DNA of 64,000 nt from VXNJ01 sp965249595 (GTDB lineage: Bacteria > Chloroflexota > UBA11872 > VXNJ01), in assembly GCA_965249595.1 (NCBI GenBank), contig OZ252242.1, positions 496,001 to 560,000 on the forward strand. Direction: 5' to 3'. A model generated the notes under the pieces. It was not told where the DNA came from. It did no database searches and saw only the letters and a program-made list of their open reading frames with translations. How positions within the stretch are numbered: position 1 is the first letter of the stretch; each line of letters opens with the position of its first letter. Below, one piece after another: positions 1 through 8,049 of the stretch. The translations under genes were made by a program, and so were the position numbers.

Positions 1-199
1 AGAGGGCAACAGGAAGAAAAAAGGCCAGCATCGCACCCATCGAATGGGCGCGCCGCAGGCCTACCGGTGGCTCGGTATTCTCATCCGATTGACTGATGAT
101 TGCTCCCCTGGGTCACGCGCCAATGTCGGCCATACATTGTTGTTTCAATTGCGATTTGTGCAAATCGGCAGCCCGCCGCTTCTCCGTCGACGGGGAGCT
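1..199 (-). other. Upstream-edge segment, possible start of a cut-off gene
   Basis: This segment lies downstream of the ABC permease. On the minus strand an ATG at position 40 opens a short hydrophobic frame (MGAMLAFFLPVA) that runs off the left edge. It could be the signal or first membrane helix of a truncated gene, but no ribosome binding site is evident. Nothing else recognisable was found here. Confidence 0.2.
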
Positions 200-1063
200 C
201 TAGATCTGGTATTGACCCAGCGGCTTGCCTTGTGAATCTGTCGGCGGAACTGCCGAAGCGGCGGCGGCGGAGCGCTGCGACCGGGCACGGCGCTTGGGGG
301 TCAACAGCGAGTGGGCGATTCTGTCTAAGACGATGCCAATGACACCGATGACGATGATGGCGGCCACCACCTCAGAGTAATTGAAGCGGTCGCGGGCGTC
401 GAGGATGAAGAATCCCAGCCCCGAATCGACCCCCAGCATCTCGGCGGGGACCAGGATTATCCAGGCGGTCGTCATTCCCAACCGAAGCCCGGTTAACACC
501 TCGGCGTGGATGCCCGGCCAGACGATCGTGCGCAGGGTCTCCAAAGGGGTGGCGCCAAGCGAGCGGGCCAGCATCAGCCAATTGCGATTTAGTGAAGCAA
601 AACCCTGCGCCGTAGACAGGGTGATGGGCCATACCGCTCCCACCGCGGTGAGGAAAAAGACCGGTGCATCGCCGACTCCAAACAGGATGATGGCCAACGG
701 GGTCCAGGAAAGCGGCGAAACCATGCGCAGGAAGGCGGTCACGGGACTAACCGCCGCATTAAACCAGCGCGAGGCCCCCAGGGCCAGGCCGAACGGGATG
801 CCCAAAGCCGTGGCAATTAGCAGCCCCACCGCGATACGCACCACCGAGGCCCAGATATGGCCCGGCAGCTGCCCGCCGAACAGCAGGGAAAAGACCTCGG
901 GGACTCCTTCCCGGGGCGACCAATCGGCCAGAAAACTTTCGGGATCGACCAATAACTCGATCCAACCAAGCCAAAGCAGGATAAATGCGCAAAGTCCCAG
1001 TCCCGGTACGCCCAGCGCCAGGGCCAGCTTGGAAAGCCGGGCCGTCGATGGGCGAGGGGGCAT
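200..1063 (-). CDS. ABC transporter permease, NitT/TauT (SsuC/TauC) type
   Basis: This is the inner-membrane channel subunit of a nitrate/sulfonate/taurine-type importer. The 287 residues are strongly hydrophobic with about six membrane helices. The cytoplasmic EAA coupling loop is visible at about residues 166-184 (ARSLGATPLETLR...WPG), where the ATPase docks. It is the last gene of a five-gene minus-strand operon and starts two bases after the stop of the binding-protein gene, so translation is probably coupled. Family assignment is firm; the substrate cannot be read from this subunit. Confidence 0.88.
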   Translation of the reverse strand: MPPRPSTARLSKLALALGVPGLGLCAFILLWLGWIELLVDPESFLADWSPREGVPEVFSLLFGGQLPGHIWASVVRIAVGLLIATALGIPFGLALGASRWFNAAVSPVTAFLRMVSPLSWTPLAIILFGVGDAPVFFLTAVGAVWPITLSTAQGFASLNRNWLMLARSLGATPLETLRTIVWPGIHAEVLTGLRLGMTTAWIILVPAEMLGVDSGLGFFILDARDRFNYSEVVAAIIVIGVIGIVLDRIAHSLLTPKRRARSQRSAAAASAVPPTDSQGKPLGQYQI

Positions 1064-1065
1064 TT

Positions 1066-2331
1066 TCAGATTGCGATCCTCTCGGTCCGAGTCAAATCAG
1101 GCGCCAGGTCAAACTGGGCCGGGCCGCCAAGGCGGTCTATTGCCGCCCGCGCAAACTGGTCGGTGACCATCTCGCGGTGCACCTGGGCGGGATCCAAATC
1201 GGCCAGGAAGGTGGCGTCGCCCTCCACCACCGTTTGCTTCATCTGCCGAACCAGTTCTTCGGTGTAGGACTGGAACGGGAATGGCTGGAAATCGATGCGG
1301 TCGGTGTCCCAATCGGGGTGGGTTATCGCTCCAGTGGGCTCGTATTCGGCCAGATCATAGTGCGTGAGCGCCCGGTCAATCGCCGCCAGCGGCTGTGGCA
1401 GGTAGCCCTCGCCATCGGCGGAGAGCAGCTGGGCCGCATCGGGTCGGTTGTTGCGTATGTAAAGCTGGGCATCGGCAACCGAATTGACCACGCTCTGCGC
1501 GAATTCGGGACGCTCGACGGTGTCGTTCTCATGCATGATGACCACACAACAAGCGTGGTCGAGCCAGACATCGGGCACGAATCGTAGGACCTTGCCGACG
1601 TTGTTCACCTCGGCAACGGCGTTGAACGGATCGGCCACGATGTACCCGGCGATCGAATTGTTGGCCAGCGCCGGCGGCATGTCCGGCGGGGCCATTACGA
1701 TCAACTTGACCTGGCCCAGGGCCGGATCAGCGTCGCCTTTGGTGATGGCGGTCAGACCAGCATCCCGCAGAATCATCTGCAGCACGGTGTTGTGAATCGA
1801 GTACCAGAAGGGGACCGCCACAATTTGGCCGGCCAATTCGGCAACACTGTTGATCTCAAAGCTGGTGGTCAAAGCCGATCCGCCGTTGTGATTCCAGGCG
1901 ACTAGTTTGAGCGGAAAACCCTGCCCGAACCGCAACCACACGGCCATCGGCATCAGGATGTGCACCACGTCAACCTGCCGTGCCTGAAAGGCTTCGGCGA
2001 GCGGTGACCAACCACGAAAGAGGGTCGGTCTCTCAGCCGCCAGTTGGTGTTCAGCATAAATCCCGCGTCCATGGGCCACCAGCAGCGGGGAGGCGTCGGT
2101 GATCGGCAGATAACCGACCTTGAGCGGCGTGGCGCTGGCCGCCTCCAGCGGTGCATCGGCGCTAACGGCCGCCAATCCAGCCTCGCTTGGGTCGGGCGCC
2201 ACCTCGCCGCCATCGCCGTCAGTTGCGCAGCCGGCGATTGCACCGGCGGCCAGGGCGGCGGCCCCGCCGAGCGAGATTGCCAGCAGGCGGCGTCGCGCAA
2301 AAAAGCGGGGCCGATATGTTGAATTGTTCAT
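1066..2331 (-). CDS. ABC transporter substrate-binding lipoprotein, NrtA/SsuA-like
   Basis: This is the ligand-binding subunit of the importer. The N-terminus has a twin-arginine motif (RRR, residues 13-15), a hydrophobic core and a lipobox ending at Cys35, so it is probably exported by Tat and lipid-anchored. The mature part begins with the NMT1/NrtA pattern (VGYLPITDASPLLVAHGRG), followed by a segment resembling NrtA/CmpA (MPMAVWLRFG...NHNGG). A GGAG lies about 8 bases before the ATG. At 421 residues it has normal length. The ligand could be nitrate, a sulfonate or another small anion. The flavoprotein gene in the same operon favours an organic, perhaps organosulfur, substrate (inference). 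Confidence 0.82.
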   Translation of the reverse strand: MNNSTYRPRFFARRRLLAISLGGAAALAAGAIAGCATDGDGGEVAPDPSEAGLAAVSADAPLEAASATPLKVGYLPITDASPLLVAHGRGIYAEHQLAAERPTLFRGWSPLAEAFQARQVDVVHILMPMAVWLRFGQGFPLKLVAWNHNGGSALTTSFEINSVAELAGQIVAVPFWYSIHNTVLQMILRDAGLTAITKGDADPALGQVKLIVMAPPDMPPALANNSIAGYIVADPFNAVAEVNNVGKVLRFVPDVWLDHACCVVIMHENDTVERPEFAQSVVNSVADAQLYIRNNRPDAAQLLSADGEGYLPQPLAAIDRALTHYDLAEYEPTGAITHPDWDTDRIDFQPFPFQSYTEELVRQMKQTVVEGDATFLADLDPAQVHREMVTDQFARAAIDRLGGPAQFDLAPDLTRTERIAI

Positions 2332-2378
2332 GTTGCGGTCTCCGGGCAGGGATCGAAGTTTGGTTGGCGCAAGATTTT

Positions 2379-3233
2379 TCAGTCAGCGCCGAGGGTGAGA
2401 GATTGGCCGCCGAGCTTGCTGCGGGTTCGGTAAGCGGCTGGTGGCACCGGCGGCGGCGTCGCGGCCAAGGGCGCGGCCAGATCGTGCTGGGCGACGCGGT
2501 AGGTCGCCAAGATTTCTTGCTTGATCCGCCCTGCGGCGGGCGAGTCGGGGTGATGGCGGGCGCCCTGATCGAGCGTCCAATGGGCGGCGATGGTTCCTGG
2601 CGCCGGGGCCATCATGGCGATTTGGTCGCCGAGCAAAACGGCCTCATCAACATCGTGGGTCACGATCACCGCCGTCAAGCCCAGGCTCTGCTGAATCGAA
2701 ATCAGCCATTGGTGCATCGATGCCCTGGTGAGCGGATCGAGGGCCGAGAAAGGTTCATCGAGCAGGACAACATCGGCATTGGTGATCACGGTCCGGGCCA
2801 GTGCCACGCGTTGCGCCTGGCCCCCGGATAGTTCGTCGGGATAAGCGTCAGAGAGCGCCGACAACCCGAATTTCGCAATCAAGTTGTGCACCGCGGCCTC
2901 ATCGGCGGCCCCGCGATTGGCGCGGTAGCTAAGCCCGAGTCGAATGTTGCCAAGCACGGTCAGCCACGGCAGCAGCAGCGGTTCCTGAAATACCATGCCC
3001 ACGCGATGGCGACGATGGCGCCGGAGGGCCCACTCCACGGTGCCGGCCGACAGCTCATCAAGCCCGGCCAGGATTCGCAAGAGAGTGCTCTTGCCGCAGC
3101 CGCTGGGGCCGAGCAGGGCGCAGATTTCGCCGCTGTGGACGGTCAGATCGACGTCGTAGAAGACCGGGGTGTTAAAACCGGCGCCGGTGAAAGTCTTGGC
3201 GGCGCCGGTGATGACTAGTGCGTCAGCAGCCAT
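2379..3233 (-). CDS. ABC transporter ATP-binding protein, SsuB/TauB type
   Basis: This is the ATPase that powers the importer. All signature elements are present: Walker A GPSGCGKST at 42-50, Q-loop near 84 (VFQE), LSGGQ at 136-140, Walker B VVLLDEP at 156-162 and the switch His in VTHD near 194. The 284 residues match single-domain NitT/TauT ATPases with a short C-terminal extension. Its 5' end overlaps the 3' end of the upstream flavoprotein gene by 19 bases, and it precedes the binding-protein gene by about 50 bases. This supports a single transcript. Confidence 0.9.
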   Translation of the reverse strand: MAADALVITGAAKTFTGAGFNTPVFYDVDLTVHSGEICALLGPSGCGKSTLLRILAGLDELSAGTVEWALRRHRRHRVGMVFQEPLLLPWLTVLGNIRLGLSYRANRGAADEAAVHNLIAKFGLSALSDAYPDELSGGQAQRVALARTVITNADVVLLDEPFSALDPLTRASMHQWLISIQQSLGLTAVIVTHDVDEAVLLGDQIAMMAPAPGTIAAHWTLDQGARHHPDSPAAGRIKQEILATYRVAQHDLAAPLAATPPPVPPAAYRTRSKLGGQSLTLGAD

Positions 3234-4315
3234 CGCAACTGCACTTCGGTGGGGGCTTGAATTGGCAAAAAGGCGGCCTCGCGTACTCGCCGGGCAGTCG
3301 GCGCATTACGCATATATCCGCGTCCACCGACCAGCTTGGCTTCCAGGGCAACGGCGGCCGGTGCCAGCTGACCCCAGAACAACCGCAGCTCTAGCAGCGC
3401 GCGGTGATCCAGGGTTCGCCGATCACTCGACGCGGCGAACTGGCAAAGTTTCTCCACGGCATGCTCAAAGCGATCCGCCAATTCGTCAAAATCGCCCTTT
3501 AGCACCACCCGCGGACCGTCTAGCAATGGCTCGGCAACCGCTAACGACCGGTGGGCCAGCCCCCAGCAGAATGAGCATTGAATGAGGATGAAGGTGGGGA
3601 AAACACGTTCGAAGAAATCGGGGAAATCCGCGGTCAGAATCGCCGCCGCTGATATTCGCGCCCGCTCAAACTTTGGCGAGGTGGATTTAGTGGCCTGCAG
3701 CGCCAGAAGGTCCGGGTAGCTCCCGGCAACGAAGCCTTCGTTGCCGCCGGCAAAGGCGAATACCAAGCGGTCGGTTGGATCATCGGCGGCGGCGGCGGCG
3801 GCAACTGAGACGAATGGCGGTTCAATATTGCTGGCCCAGGGAATCCGCCCCGAGACGATGATTTCTTCACCGTCACGCTCAAACCGCAATGGCAACGGCG
3901 AACCGGCCAGGTAGTTGGCGGTCGCCGAGGCGAAGGATGTCGAGCCAATGACCTCGGCCCGCCGCAGGCGCGGCAACAGCGTGCCGGGCAACGGGCAATC
4001 GTCATCGGCCTGGTGGAGGTACTCGATGGCCATTCGATGGCACCACAGGGCGAAACCCGAGCTCATATCGACGCTGGCCACGGTGGCGTCCACATGACAC
4101 ATTCGGGAAAAATCGCCGGCATCCCGGCCGTAGATTCCCATTTCGCACAAGTTGGCCGAGCCGAGCCAGGCCAGTCCATCGCGCAGAGACGCCGCGGCGG
4201 CATCGACGGCCCCGGCGCGCGGCCCAAAATATCCCTCGATTTGGGCGTGCAGGGCCGGGTCGTCGGCCAGCGGTTGGCCGCCCGAGAGACGAAGGCCGGT
4301 GGCGGTTACAGGCAA
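3215..4315 (-). CDS. Acyl-CoA dehydrogenase-fold flavoprotein
   Basis: The 366 residues follow the acyl-CoA dehydrogenase fold: an N-terminal helical part, a central beta segment (about 120-210) and a C-terminal helical bundle ending with the family-like GGRGYMRN...REAAFLPIQAPTEVQLRWLL. This superfamily also contains flavin-dependent monooxygenases such as DszC and SfnC, which act on organosulfur compounds next to SsuABC-like importers. A clear catalytic glutamate of true acyl-CoA dehydrogenases is not obvious, so a monooxygenase role is possible but unproven. The start is TTG without a strong ribosome binding site. It lies between the DUF4242 gene (11 bases upstream) and the ATPase gene (19-base overlap). 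Confidence 0.72.
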   Translation of the reverse strand: MPVTATGLRLSGGQPLADDPALHAQIEGYFGPRAGAVDAAAASLRDGLAWLGSANLCEMGIYGRDAGDFSRMCHVDATVASVDMSSGFALWCHRMAIEYLHQADDDCPLPGTLLPRLRRAEVIGSTSFASATANYLAGSPLPLRFERDGEEIIVSGRIPWASNIEPPFVSVAAAAAADDPTDRLVFAFAGGNEGFVAGSYPDLLALQATKSTSPKFERARISAAAILTADFPDFFERVFPTFILIQCSFCWGLAHRSLAVAEPLLDGPRVVLKGDFDELADRFEHAVEKLCQFAASSDRRTLDHRALLELRLFWGQLAPAAVALEAKLVGGRGYMRNAPTARRVREAAFLPIQAPTEVQLRWLLTH

Positions 4316-4326
4316 TGTCAGTATGG

Positions 4327-4851
4327 TCAGGCGATGCGAGTTAGGCGATCAATCGGAGTAGCCACCGCGGCGCGGGCGCGCCGCACCGCTTCCTCGTCGG
4401 GGGCGTCGTAGAGGCAAAGGCATTTGATGGTGTCTTCGCGCACGTAGGTGCGCAGAAATTTGGTTTCCGGGACCTTGGCGTAGAGCGGACCCTTTTTCTT
4501 TTTGGCCGCCAGGTACATATCCATGGATATTTCGGCCGGAATGTCCCATTCGACCAGATAGTTGGCCTTCCCGCTTCGGGCCTTGACTTCTTCAAGGGTT
4601 GGACCGACCAACCGCACCGGAACAACTTCGGGGAAGTCGAGCCCGCTCTGCTTGAGCAGGGCGCCCAGGGCGACCTGGCTGCGATGTTCGACGATGGCGT
4701 AGATAACACCTAGATCGCGCCCGTACTGGACCTCGATAAGCTCACCGTTAGCTGATTTGGCGGCGGATTCAATCTGATTGAAGGTGGCTTCAACGGCGGT
4801 TGCTTCACCACCATCCGGGGCGCTGATTTCGATGAGGAAAAGGTCGGCCAT
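4327..4851 (-). CDS. DUF4242-like protein, two related halves
   Basis: First gene of the importer operon. The ATG at 4851 is chosen over one 78 bases upstream because AGGA sits about 9 bases before it. The 174-residue product has a C-terminal half with the DUF4242 pattern (FLRTYVREDTIKCLCLYDAPDEEAV...), a small ferredoxin-like alpha/beta domain. One member of that family binds nickel. The N-terminal half (MADLFLIEISAPDGGEA...) looks like a second diverged copy of the same fold. The function is unknown. Its position ahead of the flavoprotein and ABC genes suggests an accessory or sensing role (inference). Confidence 0.6.
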   Translation of the reverse strand: MADLFLIEISAPDGGEATAVEATFNQIESAAKSANGELIEVQYGRDLGVIYAIVEHRSQVALGALLKQSGLDFPEVVPVRLVGPTLEEVKARSGKANYLVEWDIPAEISMDMYLAAKKKKGPLYAKVPETKFLRTYVREDTIKCLCLYDAPDEEAVRRARAAVATPIDRLTRIA

Positions 4852-4979
4852 GCGGCAATGTCCTAGAGGGCGAAGGGCAAGGAGCGGAAACTGTGGCCCG
4901 ACCGGCAAATTTCGGCGGGCATTTCCCATTTACCCGTAATCTGACTGGAATACTTGGGAATGAATTATTTTCCACTACT

Positions 4980-5000
4980 GCGGCAATTGCCGATTGCCGC
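4980..5000. promoter_or_regulatory. 8-bp perfect inverted repeat between divergent operons
   Basis: GCGGCAAT and ATTGCCGC are separated by 5 bases. The repeat sits in the 219-base gap between the divergently transcribed DUF4242/ABC operon and apgM. This is the typical place for an operator serving both promoters. No regulator family is assigned and promoter elements around it are not convincing. Confidence 0.3.
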
Positions 5001-5070
5001 GCCGCGACCCCTCCGCTCGCTAACATCAATTGCCCATGGCTAACCCGACTCCGACACCGCAGAAAGCCGC

Positions 5071-6273
5071 ATGATCAGCGCCGCCGAATACTCTCCGCTG
5101 GCGCAGGCGACCGACCACCGCGTCATCCTATTGGTGATCGATGGCCTGGGCGGACTGGCCCACCCGGACTCGGGGTTAACCGAGCTGGAATCGGCCGCCA
5201 CCCCCAATCTGGACGCCTTGGCCAACAGCGGTGTTACCGGTTTGTCGGTACCCATCGGGCCTGGCTTGACCCCGGGCAGCGGTCCGGGCCATTTGGCATT
5301 GTTCGGCTACGACCCAATCGCCTCCAACATCGGACGCGGGGCCCTGTCGGCGATCGGTATCGGATTGGATTTCGGTGCCGGCGACTTGGGCGTGCGACTA
5401 AATTTCTGCACCCTGGACGGTGAGGGAAACATCGCCGACCGCCGCGCCGGTCGCATCGCCACCGAGCTAAACGCCGAGCTTGTGGCAACCCTGGCCGGCG
5501 CCAACATCGGCTGTCCCTACGAACTGGCGACTGAAAGCGCCCATCGGGCGGTACTGGTCCTGCGTGGCCAAGACCTAAGTGATCAAATAGTCGAGACCGA
5601 CCCTCAGCGGGTCGGCATACCGCCCAATGACCCCCGCCCGCTCATCCCGGAGGCCTCGGCTACGGCGGCGGTGCTGCAGCGGTTTCTCAATGTCGTAAAT
5701 GAGCGTATCGGCCACCGCCAGCAGGCCAATTCGGTGCTCATGCGCGGGTATGCCACCAGCCCCAGCCTGCCCTCGCTGGGCCAAACCTGGAATCTTCGGC
5801 CGGCCTGCGCGGCGTCCTATCCGATGTACAAAGGCCTGGCCCACATCGTTGGCATGACCATCCTGGACACCGGCGACACCTTCGCCGGCCAGATCGCGGC
5901 GGTGGAACGGGCCTGGCAGCAATTCGATTTCTTCTTCATCCATTACAAGCCGTCCGACGCCGCCGGCGAAGACGGCGACTGGGCGGGCAAGTCGGCCGCT
6001 ATCGAGGAAGTGGATGCGGCAATCCCGCAGCTGCTGGCGCTCTCGCCGGCGTCCATCGCGATCACCGGTGATCATTCCACGCCGGCCGCGCTAAGGGCCC
6101 ATTCATGGCACCCGGTGCCATTGCTGGTCGCTGGATCGCAGACCCTGCCCGACCGGGTGGAGACATTCGGCGAACGCTCCTGCATGGCGGGCGGGTTGGG
6201 ACACCTGCCAGCCCGCGGCGTGCTGCCGACGCTGCTGGCCACCGCCGGACGGCTGGCCAAGTTCGGGGCCTGA
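5071..6273 (+). CDS. apgM: 2,3-bisphosphoglycerate-independent phosphoglycerate mutase, archaeal type
   Basis: Interconverts 3- and 2-phosphoglycerate in the cytoplasm (glycolysis/gluconeogenesis). It belongs to the alkaline-phosphatase superfamily. Visible features are the metal-binding start VILLVIDGLGG (Asp24), the phospho-serine region PGSGPGHLALFGYDP (Ser near 70), the HYKPSDAAGEDGDW segment near 290 and the second metal motif GDHSTP near 330. The length of 400 residues is typical of the ApgM branch, which is shorter than the 510-residue GpmI enzymes. It is followed after 4 bases by the DUF72 gene, probably co-transcribed. Confidence 0.9.
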   Translation: MISAAEYSPLAQATDHRVILLVIDGLGGLAHPDSGLTELESAATPNLDALANSGVTGLSVPIGPGLTPGSGPGHLALFGYDPIASNIGRGALSAIGIGLDFGAGDLGVRLNFCTLDGEGNIADRRAGRIATELNAELVATLAGANIGCPYELATESAHRAVLVLRGQDLSDQIVETDPQRVGIPPNDPRPLIPEASATAAVLQRFLNVVNERIGHRQQANSVLMRGYATSPSLPSLGQTWNLRPACAASYPMYKGLAHIVGMTILDTGDTFAGQIAAVERAWQQFDFFFIHYKPSDAAGEDGDWAGKSAAIEEVDAAIPQLLALSPASIAITGDHSTPAALRAHSWHPVPLLVAGSQTLPDRVETFGERSCMAGGLGHLPARGVLPTLLATAGRLAKFGA

Positions 6274-6277
6274 GGGC

Positions 6278-7162
6278 ATGACCCTGGCAACCGGTACCTC
6301 CGGCTGGCGCCGGCTGGTCGACTTCTATCCGCCCCGCACCCGCGAGAGCGATATGCTCGCCGTTTACGCCGAGACTTTTTCGCTAGTCGAGATCGACTCC
6401 ACCTTCCAGGGAATCCCCCATCGCCACCGATTTGTCGAATGGGCGGCCGCGGTACCGGAGGATTTCCGCTTTCACGTTTTGGCGTTTGGCGGGCTAACCC
6501 TTCATCAGCGAAGACCGGGGACAACCATTGAAGCGGGTGTCAGCTGGCACGAGCATTCGGTCGAGGCACCCGGAGTTTTCTTCACCGACTTTGTCCACGC
6601 CGTTGAGCCGTTGGGCTCCCGCCTGGCGGCGGTTACCTTGCAGTTTCCACCCTGGTTTACCGCCAGTTATGAATCTGAAGGCTACCTGTCGCTGTGCCAG
6701 GAACGCCTCTCAGACCTACCTTTGGCGGTCGAGCTACGCAACCGAAGTTGGTTCGAACCCGCGGCGCGCGGCGGGCGGACCCTGGAATTTCTCATCGACA
6801 AGGAAATCGCCCTGGTGGCGGCAGATTTTGGCAGCGACGAATCGGCCCCGGTACTGCTGGCCGAGGCCACCGGCCCCGGCCCGGGATTGGCCCGCCTCCA
6901 TGGACGCTCGGCCGATGCCTGGTCCCACCTGGCCGCCGATCCGGTGGCCCACAGCGAGCACCACTACAGCGAACCTGAACTGGAGTCGTTGTTCGCGGCC
7001 CTGGCACCGCTCTCTGAGCAGGTCGACCAGTTGGACGTGATCGTGCGCACCGGGCTTTCGACCTGTGCGCCCACCGCCCTGCGATTGGCGGAGTTAGCCT
7101 CGGCCCCGCCACCACCGCAACCGGATTGGCATTGGCAACCAGATCGGCCGCAAACCGATTAG
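6278..7162 (+). CDS. DUF72 family protein (YecE-like)
   Basis: The 294-residue protein begins with the DUF72 signature (TGTSGWRRLVDFYPP, later AVYAETFSLVEIDSTF). The family adopts a TIM-barrel fold related to UV-endonuclease/xylose-isomerase-like enzymes, and no activity is firmly established. Downstream motifs such as LAAVTLQFPPWF and LAVELRNRSWF are also standard for the family. It lies 4 bases after apgM and about 130 bases before the SUF operon. The C-terminal 15 residues are Pro/Gln-rich and probably unstructured. Confidence 0.85.
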   Translation: MTLATGTSGWRRLVDFYPPRTRESDMLAVYAETFSLVEIDSTFQGIPHRHRFVEWAAAVPEDFRFHVLAFGGLTLHQRRPGTTIEAGVSWHEHSVEAPGVFFTDFVHAVEPLGSRLAAVTLQFPPWFTASYESEGYLSLCQERLSDLPLAVELRNRSWFEPAARGGRTLEFLIDKEIALVAADFGSDESAPVLLAEATGPGPGLARLHGRSADAWSHLAADPVAHSEHHYSEPELESLFAALAPLSEQVDQLDVIVRTGLSTCAPTALRLAELASAPPPPQPDWHWQPDRPQTD

Positions 7163-7290
7163 CCCTTGCTAAGGGCGCGGCCCGCCAATCGCAATAGAAT
7201 TTTTAACGCGGTGAACGGCGCCCTATTCCTACACCGTACGGCGCGTCAATTAACTCTCGCAAATCGCAGTCAAGAAACAGTAAAAGCACC

Positions 7291-8049
7291 ATGAATGAAG
7301 CTCCGCTGCTGCAGATCAAAGGTCTGCACGTTGAGCGCGACGGTAAGGAGATTCTCCACGGTTTGGACCTGGAAATCGGCGCTGGCCAGGCGCACGCCGT
7401 CATGGGTCCCAACGGCTCCGGCAAAAGCACCCTGGCCAACGCCCTGATGGGCAACCCCAGCTGCCAGGTCACCGCCGGTCGCGTCCTCTATCGCGGCGAG
7501 GACATCACCGATTGGGAAGTGGACGAACGGGCTCGCGCCGGTGTATTTATGGCCTTTCAGTATCCGGTCGAAATCCCCGGCGTTCCGCTGGTCACCTTCC
7601 TGCGCGAGGCCATCAACGCCACCCGCGGCACCAAGGGGCCAATCGGCGTGCGCCAGTTCCGATTGCTGATGCTCGAAAAGATGGAACTATTGAAGATGGA
7701 TACCAGCTTTTCGGCACGCTACCTAAACGACGGGTTCTCCGGCGGCGAGAAGAAGCGCTGCGAGATATTGCAGATGGCCCTGCTTGAACCGGCCTTGGGG
7801 ATATTGGACGAGACCGATTCCGGTCTCGATATCGATGCCATGCGGACCGTTGCTGAAGGCGTCAATTCCCTAATTACAACCAACATCGGAATCCTCCTTA
7901 TTACTCACTACCAACGAATCCTGCGCTACATCCGGCCCGAATTCGTCCACATCCTCATCGAAGGCCGCATTGTGGCCGAAGGCGGCGAGGAATTGGCGGC
8001 GGCGTTGGAACGCGACGGATACCGACAATTTGCTCCAGAGGCGGCATGA
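7291..8049 (+). CDS. sufC: Fe-S cluster assembly ATPase SufC
   Basis: ABC-type ATPase of the SufBCD scaffold complex; ATP binding reshapes SufBD during Fe-S cluster formation. Walker A GPNGSGKST is at 39-47, the signature FSGGEKKR at 149-156 and the Walker B/D-loop as LDETDSGLD, all diagnostic for SufC. The 252 residues are the normal length. It is the first gene of a six-gene plus-strand operon, and its stop overlaps the sufB start (ATGA). Confidence 0.97.
   Translation: MNEAPLLQIKGLHVERDGKEILHGLDLEIGAGQAHAVMGPNGSGKSTLANALMGNPSCQVTAGRVLYRGEDITDWEVDERARAGVFMAFQYPVEIPGVPLVTFLREAINATRGTKGPIGVRQFRLLMLEKMELLKMDTSFSARYLNDGFSGGEKKRCEILQMALLEPALGILDETDSGLDIDAMRTVAEGVNSLITTNIGILLITHYQRILRYIRPEFVHILIEGRIVAEGGEELAAALERDGYRQFAPEAA

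Noticed and set aside
60..130. TPP-like riboswitch on the minus strand (GGGGAGC ... TGAGAA ... ACC).
   Set aside because: The second conserved half of the TPP riboswitch (the GAACCTGAT...GCGTAGGGA part) is missing and the downstream gene is not identifiable.
381..1166. A 261-codon open frame on the plus strand, antisense to the permease and binding-protein genes.
   Set aside because: It has no family pattern, lies entirely opposite strongly recognisable genes, and results from GC-rich codon bias.
2187..2831. A 214-codon plus-strand frame across the ATPase gene and the gap before it.
   Set aside because: It is antisense to an ABC ATPase with all motifs, and its translation has the Arg/Gly-rich composition of a shadow frame.
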